Part shown: one piece after another, positions 37,209-44,682 of the stretch | How positions within the stretch are numbered: position 1 is the first letter of the stretch | How the letters are laid out: the number at the start of each line of letters is the position of its first letter | Assembly (NCBI RefSeq): GCF_003206495.1 | Contig: NZ_NKUF01000004.1 | Location: forward strand, 102,088-166,087 | Reading direction: 5' to 3' | DNA from: Gluconacetobacter entanii | GTDB lineage: Bacteria; Pseudomonadota; Alphaproteobacteria; Acetobacterales; Acetobacteraceae | Length of the DNA stretch: 64,000 bases | Position numbers and translations under genes: made by a program | The notes under the pieces: generated by a model | What the model was told of the DNA's origin: nothing | Database searches by the model: none | Seen by the model: the letters and a program-made list of their open reading frames with translations, nothing else

Positions 37209-37965
37209 TCCAGCCGCCATGGGGGAGGATGCATCCATTGTCGTGGCGGCCCGTGGATTGTGCAGGAACCGGGGGGAGATGAGCCTGCTGGACACCATCG
37301 ACCTTGAAATCCGCAAGGGGGAGAAGGTCGCAGTCCTTGGCCCGTCAGGGGCGGGAAAATCCACCCTTATCCGCTGCTTCAACCGGACGGAGGCGCATGA
37401 CAGCGGCATCCTGTCGATCAATGGACAGGTGATTGACGAAACGACCGACCTTGTGAAACTGCGCGGCATGGTCGGACTGGTTTTCCAGAATTACCACCTT
37501 TTTCCGCATCTGAGCGTTCTTGACAACTGCACCCTTGCCCCGCGCCTCGTGCGTAACATGTCCCCTGCGCAGGCACGTACCCTTGCGCTCGGGTTTCTGG
37601 AGCAGGTCGGCATCAGGGAACAGGCGGAGCGCTATCCCGCCCAGCTTTCCGGCGGTCAGCAGCAGCGTGTCGCCATCGCGCGGGCGCTGTGCATGCAGCC
37701 ACAGATCATGATGTTTGACGAACCGACGGCCGCCCTCGACCCGGAATCCATCCGCGGGGTCATGGCCATCATCAATGACCTGTGTGATGCAGGGATCACG
37801 AGCATTTTCGTCACACATGAAATGGGGTTCGCCCGTCATGTGGCCGACCGCATCATCTTCATGGATCGTGGCAGGATCCTGGAGAGTGCTCCTGCCACGT
37901 CCTTTTTCCAGTCCCCGCGCAGCACACGTGCGCGGATGTTCCTTGACCGTATGCTCGGCCCCTAG
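37198..37965 (+). CDS. ATP-binding subunit of the polar amino acid ABC transporter
   Basis: A 255-residue ATPase: Walker A GPSGAGKST, Q-loop VFQNYHLFPHL, signature LSGGQQQR, Walker B IMMFDEPT, and the H-loop in VTHEMGF, all in the GlnQ/HisP style. I chose the ATG at 37198 because GGGGGA stands seven bases before it; two upstream ATGs lack this. It overlaps the permease gene by 11 bases, and its stop overlaps that of the convergent POT gene by four. Confidence 0.93.
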   Translation: MNGNPAAMGEDASIVVAARGLCRNRGEMSLLDTIDLEIRKGEKVAVLGPSGAGKSTLIRCFNRTEAHDSGILSINGQVIDETTDLVKLRGMVGLVFQNYHLFPHLSVLDNCTLAPRLVRNMSPAQARTLALGFLEQVGIREQAERYPAQLSGGQQQRVAIARALCMQPQIMMFDEPTAALDPESIRGVMAIINDLCDAGITSIFVTHEMGFARHVADRIIFMDRGRILESAPATSFFQSPRSTRARMFLDRMLGP

Positions 37966-39482
37966 CCCTGTCCGGCGCGGGCCGCGGCATTGGCGCGTTC
38001 CCATCCCCGCACCAGAGGCAGCAGGAGGGCGAACGCAAGGGTTGCCGTCCCCGCCACAAAGGCAAGGTTGCGAAACAGGGTGCCATAGATCACCAGCGTC
38101 TGCGCCGCGTCGGTTCCCCTTTCGCCGGCATTGTCGATGGCCGCCATGTTGGCGACCATGCTGCCGACATACATGGCAAAGCCGATCAGCACGTAAAAGC
38201 ACCCCGCCATGAAGGCGCTGATACGTGGCGGGACATACCGCGCAATGGCGGCAAGCCCCAGGCTGTTGAGCATGAGTTCGCCGATCGACAGCGGCCCATA
38301 TCCGAACAGCATCCACCACGGTGATACATGATCGCCCGCACACAGATGCGTGCACACCCACCATATCACGAAGGAGAGTGTGACACAGGCGAAGCCGATG
38401 ACGAATTTCCCCGCGATGCTGATATCCGCATCGCGCCGGCCCAGCCATTTGTAAACCGCAATCAGAAGCGGCGTGCCCAGCATGATCCACAGGGGGTTGA
38501 ACGCCTGGAACTGCCCCGCCGACATAGAGAACAGATGCAGGCCCATCAGCGTGAAATCCTTGCTGACATTGCGCAGGGTAAACAGCGTCAGCGACGTCAC
38601 CATCTGCTGGTAGAAGACGAAGTAGAGCGCCACTTCGAAAGTCAGGAGATATATGATCTTCAGGCCCGGACGTTCATGGGAGGCGGCGCGGACATACAGG
38701 ACCACCCATGCCGCCATGATCATCAGGCCCGACGCCATGACCAGCATCCCCTGGATCGAACTGGATTCAAGGATGCGTACGATGACCGCAATGGCCGCCA
38801 GGATCGCCGCCGAAATCACGAAGCCGTGCCGGATGGGCACCGCGTTGAAATCCGGTGCCGTGCCAATCCCGTCCAGCCTGCGGCGGCGTATGAAATAGGC
38901 CACGATCCCCAGCACAAGCCCCACGCCACATGACGCGAAGGCCACGGCCCAGCCATAGGTCTGCTGCAGCCATGGCGTCAGGACGAGGGAGAAGGTGGAG
39001 CCGATATTGACCGACATGTAATAGATCGTGAAGGCCACATCGAGCGTCTGTTCCTGATCCCGATAGATGAGGTTGACCGTATTGCACGAGTTGGGCTTGA
39101 AAAGCCCGTTCCCCACCGCAATCACCGCCATCCCGAGGAAAAGGGAATGGGCGTTGCCAGTCATCCCCCCCAGCAGCAGATAACCGCTCGCCAGGACAAT
39201 GGCGCCTACCACCATTGTCCGTCGCGACCCCAGGACCCGATCGCCCAGCCACCCGCCGACAACGGGCGCGGCATAGGTTATGGCGGCGAAACTGCCCCAC
39301 AGCATGTTGGCCTGCGTGTCGTTCATGCCCAGTTTCTGGACCATGTACAGCAGCAGGATCGCCTGCATGCCGTAAAATCCGAACCGTTCCCATATCTCTA
39401 TGGCAAGGACGACGCGGAATGCGGCGGACCTGTCTGACGCCGACATGGGTTTCATGCCGGCGTCACTGTCTGAACCCTGCAT
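37962..39482 (-). CDS. POT family proton-coupled peptide transporter
   Basis: A 506-residue inner-membrane importer of di- and tripeptides with 14 hydrophobic segments. The proton-coupling motif EIWERFGFYGMQ is in helix 1, followed by the POT signature region GGWLGDRVLGSRRTM and FKPNSCNTVN. ATG at 39482 is the longest start; 39455 is possible. It starts 10 bases after the stop of the ester hydrolase gene, so the two are likely one operon. Surrounded by exported peptidases, it is the natural last step of peptide uptake here. Confidence 0.93.
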   Translation of the reverse strand: MQGSDSDAGMKPMSASDRSAAFRVVLAIEIWERFGFYGMQAILLLYMVQKLGMNDTQANMLWGSFAAITYAAPVVGGWLGDRVLGSRRTMVVGAIVLASGYLLLGGMTGNAHSLFLGMAVIAVGNGLFKPNSCNTVNLIYRDQEQTLDVAFTIYYMSVNIGSTFSLVLTPWLQQTYGWAVAFASCGVGLVLGIVAYFIRRRRLDGIGTAPDFNAVPIRHGFVISAAILAAIAVIVRILESSSIQGMLVMASGLMIMAAWVVLYVRAASHERPGLKIIYLLTFEVALYFVFYQQMVTSLTLFTLRNVSKDFTLMGLHLFSMSAGQFQAFNPLWIMLGTPLLIAVYKWLGRRDADISIAGKFVIGFACVTLSFVIWWVCTHLCAGDHVSPWWMLFGYGPLSIGELMLNSLGLAAIARYVPPRISAFMAGCFYVLIGFAMYVGSMVANMAAIDNAGERGTDAAQTLVIYGTLFRNLAFVAGTATLAFALLLPLVRGWERANAAARAGQG

Positions 39483-39492
39483 TTACATGCAC

Positions 39493-41484
39493 TCAGGGCA
39501 CAACCGGCAGCCAGACGGCTGTGGGATGCGCACGGTCGTGGTAGATCTGCTGCGTGGCCACGGTGTAATCCTCCTTGGTGGCCTGCAGGATGTTGGGTAC
39601 GAACTTCTGCGGGTTGCGGTCATACAGCGGGAACTGGCTGGACTGGATCTGGATCATGATCCGGTGGCCGGGTTCAAAGACATGGTTGACCGCCGGCAGC
39701 GTGAAGCGGTAGCGCGCAGGCTGCCCAGGCACGATGGCGGTGGGTTTGTCAAAGCCCTGCCGGTAACGGCCACGGAAGATGTCCATCGACACCGCCAGTT
39801 CATATCCGCCCATTTCGGGACGGTCGGCGGTCGTGGGCGGGTTGACGTCGATCACCTTGACGACCCAGTCCGCATCCGTCCCGGTGGTCGCGGCATAGAG
39901 GTCGGCCACGGGCACGCCGCTGACCTTGACCGGGGTGGTCAGGACCGGGGTTTCATAGGTCACGACATCAGGACGGCTTTCGGCGAAGCGCTGGTCCTGC
40001 ACCAGCCATGTTTTCCAGCGGTCCGAATCAGAAACGAAGGAGAACGGGCGGGCAAGGAAGGGAACCGGATGCTGCGGGTCGGAGATGTAATGATCCGATG
40101 CCTGCTCGTCATGTTCGGGCTGTCGGGTTGACAGGCCATGTTCGGCATGCACGAAGAACGGCTGCAGCGGATGGGGGCAGTGTTCGTCACATGCCAGCGG
40201 CCAGCGTTCGAGATAGTCCCAATGGTTCTGGCCGGTGTTGTAGATGATCGCTTCGGGCAGGTGGACCGCGGCGGCGCCGGGGCGCAGGTACTGGTCGAAG
40301 AAGGGACGTAGGACCTCATGCCGGAACTGCGAGGCGGTATTGCCATTCCACTGCAGCGGGCCAAGGGAGGAGCCGTTGTAATTGACCTGGCTGTGGCGCC
40401 ACGGTCCCATGACCAGCACGTTGGGGACAGAGGGTGTCGTCGCCTGCAGGGCCTGCCATGTATGGATCGCGCCCCACATGTCCTCCTGATCCCACAGTCC
40501 CTGTTCCCACAGGGTCGGGACACTCGCCTTGCGGCGTGCCAGCAGGTGGTCAAGCGCCTGCTGCTGCCAGAATGCGTCATAGGTGGGATGGGCCAGCATG
40601 CGCTGCCACCACGGGAACTGGTCCAGTCCCGCATTGTGCGCGAACTGCCCGGCCGAACCCGCAGTCAGGAAATTGGTGTAGTCGTCATGATCGACGCGCG
40701 GGATGGCGTGGCCTTCCGCGCGCTCTGACATCTGCATGGTGAAATAATCAAGCCCACCCTGGCGGAACGCGCCGTAATGGTACCAGTCATCCCCCATCCA
40801 GCCATCGACCATCGGGCTTTCGGGGGCCGTGACCTTCAGCGCGGGATGCGGGTCGAGCAGCGCCATGACCACCGTATAACCCTCGTAGGAGGAGCCGAGC
40901 ATGCCCACGCGGCCGTTGCTTTCGGGGATATTATGGACCAGCCATTCTATTGTATCCCACGCATCCGTGGTCTCGTCCGTTTTCGTGGGGTTCAGCGGAC
41001 CGCGTGGCGGCCGGGTCATCACGTAATCCCCTTCGGAGCCGTACTTGCCCCGGATGTCCTGGAATACCCGGATGTAGCCACCTTCCACGAACGCATCGTC
41101 GCCTTCGGGCAGGATGGAGCGGATGTCGGGGGCGTCAGGGATACGGTTCGCCCGTGCGGAGGCATGATAGGGCGTGCGCGTCAGCAGGATCGGGGCACCT
41201 GACGCGTCCTTTGGAATGACGATGACTGTATGCAGCTTTACGCCGTCACGCATCGGGATCATCACGTCACGCTTGATATAGTTGCGGTCATTCGTGGGGA
41301 AAACCACATGGGCGGGAATATCGCTGCCGGTCTGTACCATCAGCGCGGAGGTATCGGGTGCGCCCGCCGCCTTGGCCGCTGCCTGCGTGTCGGCGGCCAA
41401 GCCACGTTCGGCCAGCGTACCGGACGATACACATGCAACCATGATTGCCAGTGACGGCAACTGCCGCCAGGAAAGCCGTTTCAC
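39493..41484 (-). CDS. Alpha-amino acid ester hydrolase (CocE/NonD, peptidase S15-like)
   Basis: A 663-residue exported alpha/beta hydrolase that closely recalls the alpha-amino acid ester hydrolases of Acetobacter turbidans and Xanthomonas, enzymes able to acylate and deacylate beta-lactams with alpha-amino side chains. The catalytic triad is Ser199 (GSSYEG), Asp332 (GLWDQEDMW) and His364 (GPWRHSQVNY); the spacing equals that of Ser205, Asp338 and His370 in the A. turbidans enzyme. The GKYGSEGDYVM and PESPMVDGWMGDDW stretches form the acidic pocket for the amino group. A signal peptide is at the N-terminus and a jelly-roll domain at the C-terminus. The start is a GTG at 41484. Its natural substrate is probably N-terminal peptide or amino acid esters. 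Confidence 0.92.
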   Translation of the reverse strand: MKRLSWRQLPSLAIMVACVSSGTLAERGLAADTQAAAKAAGAPDTSALMVQTGSDIPAHVVFPTNDRNYIKRDVMIPMRDGVKLHTVIVIPKDASGAPILLTRTPYHASARANRIPDAPDIRSILPEGDDAFVEGGYIRVFQDIRGKYGSEGDYVMTRPPRGPLNPTKTDETTDAWDTIEWLVHNIPESNGRVGMLGSSYEGYTVVMALLDPHPALKVTAPESPMVDGWMGDDWYHYGAFRQGGLDYFTMQMSERAEGHAIPRVDHDDYTNFLTAGSAGQFAHNAGLDQFPWWQRMLAHPTYDAFWQQQALDHLLARRKASVPTLWEQGLWDQEDMWGAIHTWQALQATTPSVPNVLVMGPWRHSQVNYNGSSLGPLQWNGNTASQFRHEVLRPFFDQYLRPGAAAVHLPEAIIYNTGQNHWDYLERWPLACDEHCPHPLQPFFVHAEHGLSTRQPEHDEQASDHYISDPQHPVPFLARPFSFVSDSDRWKTWLVQDQRFAESRPDVVTYETPVLTTPVKVSGVPVADLYAATTGTDADWVVKVIDVNPPTTADRPEMGGYELAVSMDIFRGRYRQGFDKPTAIVPGQPARYRFTLPAVNHVFEPGHRIMIQIQSSQFPLYDRNPQKFVPNILQATKEDYTVATQQIYHDRAHPTAVWLPVVP

Positions 41485-41778
41485 GTCATTCCACTCCAGT
41501 GTTGCCCATGGGGCGTTGTCGTTGCATTGCCCTTATCATAGCAGCCAGCCGTTCCGAACGCCCAAAACGCCTTTCACGGGATATCTGACGCAAAAATAAC
41601 GCGATCATGGCTGTCGCGGCAGCCCCCTTCCCTGCCCCGATCGGCCCGAGGACAGGGCTTTCCCGGGGGCACGAGGGCTGCGTTGCAGGTTTCATTAACT
41701 TTACATAATAACAAAGGAAACCGTAACGGTTTGAGGTTATGACAGGAACGGGAATAACATTCCGCAAGGAGGACGATT

Positions 41779-44466
41779 GTGCGTTTTGCTGATAATGAGG
41801 GTTCGGGCGGGTTGATACGCCACATGCTGCCCGTGCTGGCGCTGCTGGCCGGTGGCGCATCCTGCAGCGTGTCGGCCCATGCCGCAGGTCACGCGACGGC
41901 CGCCCCCGCCCTGACGCCGGGGGGACTGCCCACGACCGTCGTGCCCTCTGCCTATCGTATCAGTGTCGATACGGACATGAAGGCTCTTGTACTCAACGGT
42001 CACGAGGAAATCGACCTGACCGTAAGCCGCCCGGTGGGGCAGATCGTGCTGAACCAGGCCGGCCTGAAGCTTGAAGCCGCCAGTGTCGATGGCACCGCCT
42101 TGCAGATTTCCCAGGACGAGACCGCGCAGACCGCCACGCTGAGCGTCCCTGTCCCCGGTCAGGTTCCGGCGGGGCGGCATGTCCTGTCGATCCGTTATAG
42201 CGGGCCGATCCCGCAGACGCCCAACGGCATCTATTATGATGATTACCGTGACCAGAAGGGCCGGAAGAAACGGATGCTGGTGACCCAGTTCGAGGTCGCC
42301 GATGCGCGTCGCATGTTCCCAAGCTGGGATGAGCCCGGCCTGAAGGCGACCTACCAGTTGAGCGTGCGCGTGCCGCGTGCCTATACCGCCGTCAGCAACA
42401 TGCCCGTCTCCTCGGTCACGAAGGCGGCAGGCAGGACGAAATACGTCAATTTCGCCACGACGCCGCGCATGTCCAGCTACCTCCTTGCCGTGGTGGCGGG
42501 CGACCTTGGCGCGGTGCATGGCAAGGGTGGCTCCACCCCCATCAATGTCTATGCGCCCGCCGGGGAGGAGAAGACCGGTGAATACGCGCTTGGTGCCGCA
42601 ACCGACATCCTGCCGTATTACAACCAGTATTTTGGTGTCCCCTACCCCCTGCCAAAGCTCGACCTGCTGGCCATTCCTGGCAATTACGAGGCGGGGGCAA
42701 TGGAAAACTGGGGCGCGATGACGTTCATCGACAATGCCGTCCTGTTTGATCCCAAGCGCAGTTCGCCCGAAACCCGCGAATGGGTGTATCTGGTGGTCGC
42801 CCATGAAATGGCGCACCAGTGGTCGGGTGACCTGGTCACCATGGGATGGTGGAATGACATCTGGCTCAACGAAGGTTTCGCATCGTGGATGGAAACCAAG
42901 GCCACCAACCATTTCAACCCCGGATGGGAAATCTGGCCGCGCCAGCACTCCGACCGTGAAGCGGCGATGGCGCTCGATGCGCAGTCCACTACTCACCCGA
43001 TCCAGCAGACCATCCATGATGTGAGCGAGGCCAGCAGCGCGTTCGACCGGATCAGCTACCAGAAGGGTGAGCAGGTGATCCGCATGATCGAGAACTGGCT
43101 GGGCGAGGACCGTTTCCGTGACGGCATGCGCGGCTACATGAAGGCCCATGCCTATGGCAATGCGACCAGTGATGACCTGTGGGCCGCGCTGTCACAGGCC
43201 TCGGGGCAGGATATCGGTTCGGTCGCGCGCAGTTTCGTCGAGCAGCCGGGCATCCCGCAGGTCAATGTCGCGCGCCGGTGCGTGGGCGATACGACCGTGC
43301 TGACCCTGACGCAAAGCCGCTTTACGATCCATGATCCCCATGCGGCGGCCCTTAAATGGAAGGTTCCGGTCATTGCCGGCGACGCGGGTGGCGATGTCCG
43401 CAAGATCCTGCTGGGCAAGACCCCGTCCACGCTGCGCTTTGCGGGATGTGACCATGCGATCAAGATCAACCTTGGTGAAAACGGGTACTACCGTACACGT
43501 TACGACGCGGCGTCGCTTGCGCTGCTGCAGAAGGAGTTTGCCTCCTTCGGTCCGGCGGACCGTGCCAACCTGCTGGGCGATGAATTCGCGATGTTCCAGT
43601 CCGGGCAGGCATCCCTGAAGGATTACCTGTCGCTGGTGGCCAATCTTCCCGCCACCCATGAAAATGATATCGCCGTCTGGCAGGAGACGATTTCGCATCT
43701 GCAGGCGCTGGATACCATGATGATGGGAACACCCGGGCAGGCCCGGTTCCACGATTTTGCCCGTTCGGTGCTGCAGGGACAGATGCAGCGCCTTGGCTGG
43801 AACGTGCGTGCGGACGAACCCTTTACCGATACCCTGCTCCGTCCGAAGGTGATCGATGTTCTGGGACAGTTCGGGGATCGCGCGGTCATTGCCGAAGCGC
43901 AGGCACGATTCGAAAAATACCTGAAGACGCCTTCTTCCCTGCCCACCAGTCTGGTTGCGCCCGTCGCCACGATTGCAGGACGCGAAGCAGACGAAAAGAC
44001 ATACGCCCAGATCGAAAAGGTCATTCACAAGGCCCCCGATACGGAACGCAAGCTGCGTTTCTTTGATGCGCTGGCGGCTTCGCATGACATGGCGCTGACC
44101 CGCCGGACGGTTGCCCTCGCCTATAGCGGCGCCATCCCCAATGGCCGCATTGTCAGGGCGCTTGCGATTGTCGCGCGTGAAAGCGGCCATCCGGAGGAAG
44201 TGTGGGATATTGTCCTGAAAAATCAGGATGAGATCCGCAAGCGCCTTTCTCCCTGGTCTCAGGAAACGCTCCTGCCGGCCGTGGCGGGAGAGACGGTCAA
44301 TCCCGATATTGCCAAGGCCGTTCTGAGCAATCCCTCCAGCACGTCCTCGCGCGGCAGCATGGTTTCAGCACGACAGGCAGCGGACAAGATCATGTCCAAT
44401 GCGGAAATCTATGCACGTGCGCGCACGCAGATGGGCGAATGGATGCAGGAGAACAATGTTAAATAA
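41779..44466 (+). CDS. M1 family aminopeptidase, exported
   Basis: An 895-residue zinc aminopeptidase. The N-terminus has a hydrophobic signal (MLPVLALLAGGASCSVSAHA) in front of the M1 domains. The substrate loop GAMEN is at residues 306-310, the zinc motif HEMAHQWSG at 342-350 with Glu365 in NEGFASW. A helical C-terminal domain of ERAP type follows. The start is GTG at 41779, supported by AAGGAGG six bases upstream. It diverges from the ester hydrolase over 294 bases, where both promoters must lie. It should release N-terminal amino acids from peptides in the periplasm. Confidence 0.94.
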   Translation: MRFADNEGSGGLIRHMLPVLALLAGGASCSVSAHAAGHATAAPALTPGGLPTTVVPSAYRISVDTDMKALVLNGHEEIDLTVSRPVGQIVLNQAGLKLEAASVDGTALQISQDETAQTATLSVPVPGQVPAGRHVLSIRYSGPIPQTPNGIYYDDYRDQKGRKKRMLVTQFEVADARRMFPSWDEPGLKATYQLSVRVPRAYTAVSNMPVSSVTKAAGRTKYVNFATTPRMSSYLLAVVAGDLGAVHGKGGSTPINVYAPAGEEKTGEYALGAATDILPYYNQYFGVPYPLPKLDLLAIPGNYEAGAMENWGAMTFIDNAVLFDPKRSSPETREWVYLVVAHEMAHQWSGDLVTMGWWNDIWLNEGFASWMETKATNHFNPGWEIWPRQHSDREAAMALDAQSTTHPIQQTIHDVSEASSAFDRISYQKGEQVIRMIENWLGEDRFRDGMRGYMKAHAYGNATSDDLWAALSQASGQDIGSVARSFVEQPGIPQVNVARRCVGDTTVLTLTQSRFTIHDPHAAALKWKVPVIAGDAGGDVRKILLGKTPSTLRFAGCDHAIKINLGENGYYRTRYDAASLALLQKEFASFGPADRANLLGDEFAMFQSGQASLKDYLSLVANLPATHENDIAVWQETISHLQALDTMMMGTPGQARFHDFARSVLQGQMQRLGWNVRADEPFTDTLLRPKVIDVLGQFGDRAVIAEAQARFEKYLKTPSSLPTSLVAPVATIAGREADEKTYAQIEKVIHKAPDTERKLRFFDALAASHDMALTRRTVALAYSGAIPNGRIVRALAIVARESGHPEEVWDIVLKNQDEIRKRLSPWSQETLLPAVAGETVNPDIAKAVLSNPSSTSSRGSMVSARQAADKIMSNAEIYARARTQMGEWMQENNVK

Positions 44467-44499
44467 ATCCTGATGTGAACTTAACATATCCCGGCATGA

Positions 44500-44519
44500 A
44501 TGTTGCATTCGTGCAACAT
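44500..44519 (+). terminator. UUCG-capped hairpin after the M1 gene
   Basis: ATGTTGCA, TTCG, TGCAACAT: a perfect 8-bp stem with a stable TTCG loop, 34 bases past the stop codon. There is no T run, so it may protect the mRNA 3' end or be a weak terminator. Confidence 0.5.
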
Positions 44520-44579
44520 GGTGTAATTAATACTACACTTTAGTATATTCATATCGAAGGCGGATGTTTCCACATATGT

Positions 44580-44682
44580 AATGAACCTACCGATCATACA
44601 TTCAGTCGGTTCATTGCAAGGGGGATGCCCATGAGAAAAAGAAGTATTTCCCTGTCGCATTATCTGATAATGCGACAGGGAA
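44580..44682 (+). promoter_or_regulatory. Structured leader and early-coding hairpin of TonB receptor 1
   Basis: Two inverted repeats flank the start site. The first has arms AATGAACC (44580-44587) and GGTTCATT (44608-44615), just before the ribosome-binding site AAGGGGG (44618-44624). The second is a perfect 16-base-arm hairpin with a three-base loop, 44648-44663 and 44667-44682, inside the coding sequence from codon 6. Such an early hairpin could block or pause ribosomes or polymerase. Confidence 0.6.

Noticed and set aside
41737..43149. A 470-codon open frame antisense to the M1 aminopeptidase
   Set aside because: It lies opposite the zinc-motif region of a clear gene and has no domain or ribosome-binding site.
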